Source of the DNA: Methylophilaceae bacterium UBA7525
GTDB taxonomy: Bacteria > Pseudomonadota > Gammaproteobacteria > Burkholderiales > Methylophilaceae
Length of the DNA stretch: 29,078 nt
Direction of reading: 5' to 3'
Assembly (NCBI GenBank): GCA_002479405.1
Contig: DLMX01000081.1
Span: 4,458-33,535 of the forward strand
This document shows positions 1-7,400 of this stretch, piece after piece (within the stretch, counting starts at the first letter, position 1; every line of letters starts with the position of its first letter). The notes beneath the pieces are model-generated. The model was not told where the DNA came from, ran no database searches, and worked only from the letters and a program-made list of their open reading frames with translations. The translations under genes and the position numbers were made by a program.

Positions 1-4
1 AAAT

Positions 5-26
5 AATAGGGGACAGACCACGATTT
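5..26 (+). repeat. Left terminal inverted repeat of the RAYT element
   Basis: These 22 bases, starting AATAGGGGACAG, are the exact reverse complement of 771-792. The match stops at both ends after 22 bases. It lies seven bases beyond the 3' end of the transposase gene. Confidence 0.9.
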
Positions 27-33
27 CCGTTAA

Positions 34-732
34 TCACTTAACAACCATTTCATTTTTAGGTCTCCCCGCTTTACCTGGCAATACTCTTCTACCTAATGCC
101 TCTGCAATCTGTTCTGCGAACCTTGAGTCTCCAAGAACGTAGTTGCCATTCGTCGCCTTACGTATTTCATCTACCAGTTTGGGTTCTAATTCGTAGCGAA
201 ACAATTTACGGTAAGCTACTTGCCTGCTTTGTTCGTCTAACCCTAATTGCGTATACATCAAATGTGGGGTAACGACATTATCTGGCTCGCCTTGAGCATT
301 GATTCGATAACTACTCCATTTGTATTCTGCTGGGTGCGGCACCATGTTAGCTCTTACCGGGTTCAGTTCGATGTATCGCTGGCAGGCTAAAAGATAGGTT
401 TCTGCTTGTGTAGGGCATGATTTGTAACGCCCTTCCCATAACGTGCCGCTGCGTTTATAAGTACGGTTGATGTATTGCACATAGCGTTGACCGAGTGCTT
501 TCATCATTGCGCCTACGGCTTCTGGCTGTTCGGTCGAGATCAAAAGATGAACATGGTTAGTCATGAGCACATAAGCGTGTATTTGGCAGGCTGTTTTATC
601 TGCGTACTCTTTTAGCCATTCCAGGTATTTACGGTAGTCTTCGTCCGCATAAAAACATACCGCTCTGTTATTACCGCGCTGGATAATATGTTGCGGTACG
701 TTTGGCAGAATGATTCTTGGGCGGCGGGGCAT
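34..732 (-). CDS. REP-associated tyrosine transposase (Y1/HUH family)
   Basis: A 232-residue HUH single-strand transposase of the IS200-like Y1 superfamily, RAYT branch. The metal-binding HUH motif is visible as H60-V61-H62 in LMTNHVHLL. The family's RYIELNPVRA segment follows, with Y120 the probable nucleophile. After the nuclease domain there is a C-terminal extension (about 185-232) with a helical LGDSRFAEQIAEALGRR segment and a basic GRPK end, common in proteobacterial RAYTs. Known members cut single-stranded REP hairpins. The flanking 22-bp inverted repeat is the obvious candidate substrate. Length and motifs look complete, so the enzyme is probably intact. Whether it still moves DNA cannot be read from the sequence. 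Confidence 0.9.
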   Translation of the reverse strand: MPRRPRIILPNVPQHIIQRGNNRAVCFYADEDYRKYLEWLKEYADKTACQIHAYVLMTNHVHLLISTEQPEAVGAMMKALGQRYVQYINRTYKRSGTLWEGRYKSCPTQAETYLLACQRYIELNPVRANMVPHPAEYKWSSYRINAQGEPDNVVTPHLMYTQLGLDEQSRQVAYRKLFRYELEPKLVDEIRKATNGNYVLGDSRFAEQIAEALGRRVLPGKAGRPKNEMVVK

Positions 733-770
733 GATTAAACCTGATAGGGTGTTTGCCTAAATGCTGTCAT

Positions 771-792
771 AAATCGTGGTCTGTCCCCTATT
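771..792 (-). repeat. Right terminal inverted repeat of the RAYT element
   Basis: Exact 22-base reverse complement of 5-26, located upstream of the transposase start. The last ten bases also begin the 17-bp tandem repeat that continues to 816. Confidence 0.9.
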
Positions 793-816
793 GTTGCATG
801 TCCCCTATTGTTGCAT
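783..816 (+). repeat. 17-bp perfect tandem duplication at element edge
   Basis: The unit GTCCCCTATTGTTGCAT occurs twice head to tail (783-799, 800-816) with no mismatch. It contains the inner GTCCCCTATT part of the inverted repeat plus seven bases of flank. It marks the junction with the TpsA remnant that ends near 817 and could reflect slippage or imprecise joining at the element end. Confidence 0.9.
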
Positions 817-944
817 TTCGGGGGAAGGTCAGTGCCGCCAAAGGCTTTGAACACCTGATCCACCAACCCGCCTGCCGGCTAGGTGTAGCCAGCAAAGGTG
901 GCGGTGCCCCCCTGAATGCCGCCGGTAAGGTCGGCGATTTTCAT
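817..944 (-). pseudogene. Remnant of a third TpsA C-terminal module
   Basis: Reading leftward from an ATG at 944-942 gives MKIADLTGGIQGGTATFAGY-T, a TAG stop at 881-879, then in the same frame PAGGLVDQVFKAFGGT. This lines up with the orphan module's MEGLTGGIQ...GSWQDHLIEAFGGPHDF. The shared order (LTGGIQ, an aromatic/Gly stretch, a D-x-x-x-x-AFGG end) is too good for chance. The similarity stops at about 831, roughly 15 bases before the RAYT-edge repeats begin at 816. The ATG overlaps the stop of the preceding lipoprotein gene (ATGA). It is a broken leftover with an internal stop and no end, too short for normal gene calling. Confidence 0.75.
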
Positions 945-1309
945 GGTGCACCGCATAGCGGCCTTGCCTTCATATATTCGCTGGAGCAATTTCCGGTATA
1001 GTGATATCCGCTTCGCATGATACAGCGTTGAAATTCATCGCGTTGTCGTCTCGAACTCTGTTCATCACTTTCTCCAGGAAATTGTTCCTTCACTTTCCAA
1101 GAGAAAGTGCCATTATTATTCCCCCCGCATGCCACCCAGTCATTCAGTCGACTTTCCTCCGTCATTCCTTCCTTGTGCCAGTAAGCGATGTAGGGTTTGA
1201 TGGATTTGATCATCCTTTCGCGTTCAAGCGCACACGGTCCATCTAGACATTGACCATAAAGGCACCCTGATAGCAGCAGCGGCAACCAGAGTAGTTGCAG
1301 TGTCCTCAT
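941..1309 (-). CDS. Cys-rich lipoprotein, partner of orphan TpsA module
   Basis: A 122-residue predicted lipoprotein. The signal peptide MRTLQLLWLPLLLSGC has a clear lipobox (LSGC, acylated Cys16). The ATG at 1309 is chosen over an upstream start because a GAGGG ribosome site precedes it, it overlaps the TpsA stop as ATGA, and only then does the signal peptide start correctly. The mature part has a YWHKEGMTEE segment, an ACGG motif and a later RCIMRSGYHY segment followed by spaced Cys residues. The same ordered features occur in the lipoprotein at 3879-4451 (TWRKHGATK, ECGW, RCMKNSGF), so the two look like one family. An immunity or accessory role for the adjacent TpsA tip is inferred from position only. 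Confidence 0.75.
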   Translation of the reverse strand: MRTLQLLWLPLLLSGCLYGQCLDGPCALERERMIKSIKPYIAYWHKEGMTEESRLNDWVACGGNNNGTFSWKVKEQFPGESDEQSSRRQRDEFQRCIMRSGYHYTGNCSSEYMKARPLCGAP

Positions 1310-3537
1310 TTCGCCCTCACCAACAGAATCGAAATAGCCTTCCAAACTTCGGGCGGCAACAGTGTTGCTGCTGCAAAAGGGGCTGACGGCAGAAGTGCAA
1401 CTTCACTTAAGCGGTCATGAATTGCCTTTTCGGATGTACTTATCCCCCGCGTGATATTCCCTTGTCCATCATACAATCCCGTGGCCTGTCCCCCGATGAA
1501 GTCATGTGGTCCGCCAAACGCTTCGATGAGATGGTCCTGCCAGCTTCCCACTTCATACGGCTTACCAAACAGCGTGCCCATTATGGCTTGGATGCCGCCG
1601 GTCAGACCTTCCATTTCCTTACCTTCGGGCGTTTCTAGCCATTCGGCGAGGGATTTGCCATCAGCCTCTTCGCGGTTCCACTGAACCATGCCGTCTTTCA
1701 GATCAAGAATCAAGTTACCGTTCCCATCATCCCTCGTCATACACCGTTTGTTGTCCGCCCCACAAATTCCATCCAGATCGAGTCGTGTGCCACCAGTCTT
1801 GGTGGGTTCTAGATCCCACTTACCGCCCACACTCTCCCCCGAGAGATTAGTCAGAACAAAGTCGCCATCAGCAATGCCGTCAAATAACCTTGAGTTCTCG
1901 ATGGTGATCTTACGCAATTCTTCTGAAGCGGCCGCGAGGCTTTCGTGGGCGAGCGCCGTGCCGCCAAACCCTGTGACCGCTCCAATCAGTACGTTGAGAA
2001 CATGGGTTTCCAGACGCAGTTGATCAACTTCGGCCTGTAACGCTTTCTTTTTCTCGGGATCGGTTTCGTCTGCGTATCGGGCACGCAAGTCGCTCATCTG
2101 TTTTTCTGCATAATTATCGACCGCCTGGCTCGCCTGCTGCCCAAACGCCTGCGTAATCTGCACCTGCGCCTGAATTTCCTTTTGTACCTGTTCTGCATCG
2201 AAGATTGGGGTGATGGTATTGGCTGTGCTGTTGCCCTGGCTATCTACCGCTTGCCCTTTCTCATCCACATGCACATCACGATTGAGCAATGCCACAGTAG
2301 TCAGAGCATCTTTACCAGTAAGATTTTGTTGGGCGGGATTATCGGTGACGCTGACTGTACCGCCACTGATAGCACTAACCGTCACACTTTCTGCATCATC
2401 ACTATCACTACCAATACCCGCCCCGGAGAGCTGTGGTAAGCCTGCTTGTAAACCGCCGCCGATGGTGGCCGATGCGCCCTTGGCATCATACACTGCCTTG
2501 TTCTGGATATCGGAGACCGTCAGCGTCTCTGTGGTGAGCGTGTTCTTATTGTCAGTAATCGCTTGTTCGGAAGAGGCAATCACCGCCCCTGTCAGATTGG
2601 TATTGCCCGCTACATTGACCTGGAAGCCCTCATCCCCGGCAAAGATGCCTGCCTGTTCGTTGACGCTGGCGTAATCGCTGTTGATCTTGCTTTGGCTGGC
2701 ACTGACCGAACCGCCATAACTGCCGGCACCTATCGGCACGCTGATGCTGATGCCAGCGCTTTTCTGTTTGGCTTGGTAGGTGCTGGTATCCTGCAAACTC
2801 TGGATATTGAGATTGCCACTACCCGATGTGCCGACATCAGCCACGACTTGTTCACCCCGCACTTGCGCGCCAATCAGGTTGGTATTGGTACCGCTTTCCA
2901 GTGTGACCTTGTTGCCGGCCTCAACATGGGTTTCTGTCCAGGTCACATCATTGCCGCTGGCTTTGCCTTTACCTTTTGAAGCGCTGGCTGTTACTGCCAA
3001 GCCGCTTGAGGTACCAACACTGACGCCGACACTGGCACTGCTGTTTTTATTCTTGCTGTTGAGCGTCTCGGTGTTTTTAGCGGCCATCAGGTTGATCTCA
3101 TCCTCAGCCTTGAAGGTGATGTTGTTATCTGCCTTGACCTGACTACCAATGACGTTGATATCAGATTCCTTCCCAGCCCCCGTGGCTGTGATAGCAACAT
3201 TGCCACCTGCCACGACTTGGCTGCCTTGGGCGCTGCTGCTGGTTTGGATGGTGGTGCTGCTGCTCTTTGAACTGCCGATGCTGATGGAGAGGTTGACCCC
3301 ACCAATCTGATCTGCGGCATTGGCTGATCGCACGTTAACGAGATCATCCGGCCCGGTATTACCAGCAGTCGGCACATTGCCGTATTGGTCGGGCAATTTG
3401 ATGGTGTCATAGGCATTCTTCGCCGCCAATGCCGTGGTACCTGCCGCCAGGGCTTGCATACGGCTGTCTGAGGTATTTCCCGCCGCTTGTTTCATTTGCT
3501 CTGCCGTTTGTACGGCACTGATGACCGGACTCGTCAC
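1306..3537 (-). CDS. Orphan TpsA C-terminal module (no secretion domain)
   Basis: A 743-residue fragment of a filamentous-haemagglutinin-type exoprotein. Residues about 75-415 are haemagglutinin repeats that align, with clear divergence, to residues about 1355-1690 of the full TpsA at 4451-10492 (shared SNTNLIGA/GTNTNLIGA, QDTxxxxAKQ, LTxxTLTVSxIQN, LTGxDxxxTxAxLNRD). After residue 425 the sequences part: this one continues with a charged helical stretch, a CGADNKRC segment, LTGGIQ, FGGPHDFIGG and a hydrophobic end SAPFAAATLLPPEVWKAI. The start is GTG with no signal peptide, ESPR or TPS domain, so it cannot be secreted alone. In-frame haemagglutinin coding continues upstream only after a one-base shift. 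It is either a silent tip cassette for recombination or a decaying copy. The function of this C-terminus is not known to me. Confidence 0.8.
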   Translation of the reverse strand: MTSPVISAVQTAEQMKQAAGNTSDSRMQALAAGTTALAAKNAYDTIKLPDQYGNVPTAGNTGPDDLVNVRSANAADQIGGVNLSISIGSSKSSSTTIQTSSSAQGSQVVAGGNVAITATGAGKESDINVIGSQVKADNNITFKAEDEINLMAAKNTETLNSKNKNSSASVGVSVGTSSGLAVTASASKGKGKASGNDVTWTETHVEAGNKVTLESGTNTNLIGAQVRGEQVVADVGTSGSGNLNIQSLQDTSTYQAKQKSAGISISVPIGAGSYGGSVSASQSKINSDYASVNEQAGIFAGDEGFQVNVAGNTNLTGAVIASSEQAITDNKNTLTTETLTVSDIQNKAVYDAKGASATIGGGLQAGLPQLSGAGIGSDSDDAESVTVSAISGGTVSVTDNPAQQNLTGKDALTTVALLNRDVHVDEKGQAVDSQGNSTANTITPIFDAEQVQKEIQAQVQITQAFGQQASQAVDNYAEKQMSDLRARYADETDPEKKKALQAEVDQLRLETHVLNVLIGAVTGFGGTALAHESLAAASEELRKITIENSRLFDGIADGDFVLTNLSGESVGGKWDLEPTKTGGTRLDLDGICGADNKRCMTRDDGNGNLILDLKDGMVQWNREEADGKSLAEWLETPEGKEMEGLTGGIQAIMGTLFGKPYEVGSWQDHLIEAFGGPHDFIGGQATGLYDGQGNITRGISTSEKAIHDRLSEVALLPSAPFAAATLLPPEVWKAISILLVRAK

Positions 3538-3608
3538 AGCAAGTTGATGCCACTCTGCTTGTATTTCATGGTTTGTTGGTTGGCGCAGGTGTCAGTGGCG
3601 GCACTGAT
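3538..3608 (-). pseudogene. Frameshifted 5' stub of the orphan TpsA module
   Basis: In a frame offset from the orphan, these bases encode ISAATDTCANQQTMKYKQSG followed by IN, matching ITAATDTYANQQSMKYKQRG of the intact TpsA. The frame hits TGA at 3536-3534. Removing the shift by one added base after IN would give AVTSPVISAVQT, a natural continuation. Similarity to TpsA stops at about 3608, where the preceding lipoprotein gene runs in. The stretch therefore shows both a recombination junction and a single-base deletion. Confidence 0.75.
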
Positions 3609-3846
3609 AACCACTCTCACCTTCCAACTCTCGACCTGTTTTAGTGTTCTTGATTATGATTTTCGCGTCAGGATAATTGGCACATAAGGCATTACGGACG
3701 CTATAAATTCTGCTGCCTTCAGCAATTAGCTGAACCTTATTATTGATAGGGTTACCAGATGCATCAACGGCATATACATGATAGGTGCCGCTCATTGTGA
3801 CGCAAGCATTAAGTAACAGGACAATATACAGGTAAATTTTTTTCAT
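3592..3846 (-). CDS. Small predicted lipoprotein
   Basis: An 84-residue protein with a short N-terminal signal, MKKIYLYIVLLLNAC, ending at a plausible but imperfect lipobox (Cys15). The remainder contains YHVYAVDASGNPI, resembling a small beta-strand domain, and two further Cys residues. I do not recognise a family. It follows the 190-residue lipoprotein after 32 bases on the same strand. Its last five codons (QCRH and the stop) lie in DNA that in another frame encodes the haemagglutinin stub, so its original C-terminus may have been replaced when the orphan module was joined. It is visibly richer in A+T than the housekeeping genes. An accessory or immunity role is possible from position only. 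Confidence 0.6.
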   Translation of the reverse strand: MKKIYLYIVLLLNACVTMSGTYHVYAVDASGNPINNKVQLIAEGSRIYSVRNALCANYPDAKIIIKNTKTGRELEGESGYQCRH

Positions 3847-3878
3847 TTTATTTTTTCACTGAAATAAGTGTGTATAAG

Positions 3879-4451
3879 TTAGTGCTTTAATTTTGGCGCA
3901 GTATCTTTGAGCATTTTTTCCATCTGGCGATTGCTGTTGTTTTGCATGTCCATCTGCAATTGGTTGGTTTGCTCTCGAAATCTGTTCTGTTCAAAATAAT
4001 CATCAGCCTCGAAACCTGAAATTGGCTTATCTGCAGGTGAAGATTTTTGTGGAATAGACTCCTGACCGGGTGGTTGGCACTCAGGCGTATTTTTGCCGTA
4101 GTTGGTGCAGTAATAGCTGTTCAGGCGACGTTCCACGCTGCGAGTGGGGATGATGGCGTCAGGTTGGCAAGCTGGTGGTGGGTTATGCAAACCTTCGCAA
4201 AAATAAGAACTGTTCACAAAACCACTATTTTTCATACAGCGATCCCATTGTGCTATTTCTTGATTAGTACTTTCATAAGGATTAGTACCACTTGGGCTAT
4301 ACCATCCACATTCCAATAAAGCTCTCTTTATTTCTAATTTTGTAGCACCATGCTTTCTCCATGTTTCATGCTCTGGCGGCGGAGGTTTGAAACCACGCGT
4401 ACATCCTAAAAAAGAAAATATTATCAAAATAAAAATTATTAAACGATCCAC
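3879..4451 (-). CDS. Cys-rich lipoprotein, partner of hydrolase-tipped TpsA
   Basis: A 190-residue predicted lipoprotein: signal MDRLIIFILIIFSFLGC with acylated Cys17. Its GTG start shares one base with the tpsA stop (TAGTG), so translation is probably coupled to tpsA. The mature region starts with a Pro-rich linker (KPPPPEHE), then TWRKHGATKLE, ECGW, DRCMKNSGF and several Cys (ECGW, RCM, FCEG, ACQP, YCTN, ECQP), then a Gln/Asn-rich, probably helical tail (about 145-190). The first half resembles the lipoprotein at 941-1309 in segment order. Location directly behind a hydrolase tip suggests an envelope-anchored protector, or a general accessory of TpsA proteins; the sequence does not decide between them. 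It is A+T rich compared with tpsA. Confidence 0.75.
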   Translation of the reverse strand: MDRLIIFILIIFSFLGCTRGFKPPPPEHETWRKHGATKLEIKRALLECGWYSPSGTNPYESTNQEIAQWDRCMKNSGFVNSSYFCEGLHNPPPACQPDAIIPTRSVERRLNSYYCTNYGKNTPECQPPGQESIPQKSSPADKPISGFEADDYFEQNRFREQTNQLQMDMQNNSNRQMEKMLKDTAPKLKH

Positions 4452-7400
4452 TATTTGATTTCCTTCAGTGGTTGGACTATTACAGATTTTGGCAATCCAT
4501 CATCCCATAGTTTGCTGCAGTTTTTGTTCTGAGGCGCACCATAACAATTATGCACCGTAGCTTCTCCGGTAAAGGTATTCAGCACCTCTTCTGCAACACT
4601 GCTACCTTCCGGCACTGTGCCACCCGTAGATGGATTCATGCCAAGAATACGCCCCACAAAGTCATATTGATGGGTTTGTACACTGACACTTGATGTTTCC
4701 GAATCGGAATTACCATTGAGTGCATCAAGATTGTTAGCAGCATTTTGTGCATTGTAGGCAGACCCATAGAGTTGAATGGTGGTTTGGCTCAAGCTATCCG
4801 ATGCACCATTTTCCAGTTGAGCCTCCAGCGCATTACCAATGGTCATGCCGCCTCGGCTATGGCCTACAAGGTTAAGCCCACTGCCTCCGTAGTATTCGGA
4901 GAGATCAAATATCTGTTGCGTGGCATTAGTCAACCCGAGTGCTGAGTTTTCCATAAACTTCTGATAGCCTGCTATCAGCAGCTCGGAAATCATGTTATTG
5001 GCTTCAGGGAAGTAAACCAAATATACTTCTCCTACACCGTTCTGTGCCATTTGCGTTGAGTAGTTAGCGGCGAGTTCTGCATCATTGTAAATGCCGTTGG
5101 TATAAACATTCACTTTGCCGTTTTCTCCAGGTTTCAAGTTATATTTCTCTTCAGGTTTAAGTTCAACTTGAATTGGTTTTCCGTTCTCGTCAAGTGCAGC
5201 AGTGCCATCATCATTACGTTGTATTTTATAAATCTTGGCTTCTTGTAAGAAGGCTTTACGGAAAGCTTCATCAGTAAAGGCAGTCACCGTATTCACTAAC
5301 AACATCCTATCTGTCTGCTGTTGCTGAGCCTCTTGCTGTAGCGCAGCTAAATCTGGTTTTGCCAGCACGCGATTAGTATTACTAGTGTCGCGGTTAAGCA
5401 TGGCAATTGTATTAGGTGTATCGTTACCGGTGAGTTGTTGTTGTAAGGCTTCATCGGTAATGGTGATAGTGGCCGGTGAAATGGCGCTCAGTGTGGTGCT
5501 ACTATCACTGACATCTGCTACTCCATGGTTTTGCAGGTTTCCGGCCATGCCTTTAATCGCTTCGTATTTGCTGGTGAGCATTTTGCTGTCAAGCGTTAAG
5601 CCGCTACTGTCTGCTTTTGCTTCCATGTGGTTTTGAATGTTGCTGACAGTGAGCGTGCCGGTAGTGAGTTGGTTCTTGTCCGCTGTGGCTTTGCTGTCTA
5701 TCACTGCGCCTCTTAGGTCTGTATTGCTTTGGGTGGTGATGTTAAAGCCTTGCTCTCCGGCTTGAATGCCGGATTGCTCATATACGCTGGCATAGTGGTT
5801 GTTGCTGTTTTGTTTGCTTTGGCTGACTGCCCCAAAGGTGTTGCCTAGTGTGGGCGATGCTACAGGTACGCTCACGCTAATACCGGTGTTGCTTTGTTTG
5901 GCTTTGCTGCTAGCCGTATCTTGCAGGCTTTCGATGTTAAGGTCGCCTCCGATATCTGCAATGACTCGATTGCCACTGGCATTGGCACCGATCAGGTTTG
6001 TATTGCTTCCTGATTTTAATTCCAGCGTTTCGCCAGCCGTTACTTGCGTATTGTTATAGGTCACGCTGTCGCTGTTGGCATTACCTTTACCTCGGCTCGC
6101 TGCTAAATCCACACTAAGTCCGGCACCGCCATTACCTACGCCCACAGATACACCAATGCTAGTACTGCTGGATTTGTTTTTGCTTTGGTTGTTTTCGGTA
6201 TCTGCGCTGGCAATCAGGTTGATGTTCCGGGCAGCATCGAGCATGACGTTCTTATCCGCAGCAATCTGACTACCTGCAACGGTTAAATCATCCTGGGTAG
6301 CTTTGATGCTGATATCACCACCGGCCTTGACCAGGCTACCTTGATGAGTAGTGAGGCTGGAACTACTTGAACTTTCACTTTTGGCGCTACCGATGCTGAC
6401 ACTTAACTTGACGCCTGCTGCATTGGCTGCGTCTTGAACATTACCTGCTTGAGCAGCAGTTACTATTGCTTTGCCTTGTTCCTGCAATAAAGATGCATTT
6501 GCATAAGTTTGCAACGTATTGAGTGCTTTATTACGAGTGCTATCACTTGTTATCGTGGCTTCTGCTGTTCCTGCAACGTTTTGAGCAAGGTTAAGTGCGC
6601 TGCTACTTACAGAGACTGTGATCCCTCTCTGCTTGTACTTCATGCTCTGCTGGTTAGCGTAGGTGTCGGTCGCGGCAGTAATGTCCACTTTCTGTGCCGT
6701 GATATCAATATCACCTTGCGGTGCCAGCACATCGCTGCCTGTTTGTGTATAGGTCTTGCCTGCCTCAATCGCCACATCGCCTGCCATACTGCCTACGGTG
6801 CTGCCGGTTTGGGTGGTGCGGGTAGTGTTGGTGTTGGTCATGAGCTGTTGCGAGCCAATGCTGACACTGGCACCGCTGGTGCTGATGCCGGAGCGTTTGG
6901 TTTTCTGGTAATGGGTTTCTTCATGGGTGTTGGTGGCACTGGTGATGCTGATATCGCCATCAGCTTGTATCAGTGTACTGCTGTCGCTCACTACGTTACT
7001 ACCCTGGATGGCGATATCTTGCCCTGCTTGCAGGCTGATGGTATCTGCACTGAGGGTGCTACTGATACTGGTTTTATCTTTGAAAGTATCGCGTTGCTCT
7101 TTTTTGCGGCTACTGAAGGTGCCGCTGCGCGAGGTGGCCCAGCCGATATCCGAGTTGTAGGTGGCGGTACCGCTTTCAATGCGGATGTCGTTGCCTGCGT
7201 TAATAGCGAGTTGTCCTGTCGTGCTGCTCACTTCTGCTGCGCGCGCTACAACGTCTTGCCCTGCATGGAGCTGGATATCGCCCTGGGTCTGGATGACCGT
7301 GCCGATCTCTTGCGTATAGCCACTGCGGTTGAAGTCCTTGGCGCTGTGGATGCTGTTGTTTTGCTCGGCAATGGTGACGGTGCCCAGATTGAGGTTGCTG

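Larger units (their letters stand above)
5..816 (-). mobile_element. RAYT transposase element with terminal inverted repeats
   Basis: A single transposase gene sits between a perfect 22-bp inverted repeat (5-26 and 771-792). The right repeat is followed by a 17-bp tandem duplication (783-799 and 800-816) whose first copy overlaps the inverted repeat. Gene, end repeats and the GGGGACAG-type motif are what is expected of a REP-associated tyrosine transposase locus; such genes are usually single-copy and domesticated rather than active insertion sequences. The right edge abuts a broken TpsA fragment. The left edge lies at the start of the window, so the true left boundary and any target duplication cannot be judged. 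Confidence 0.75.
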
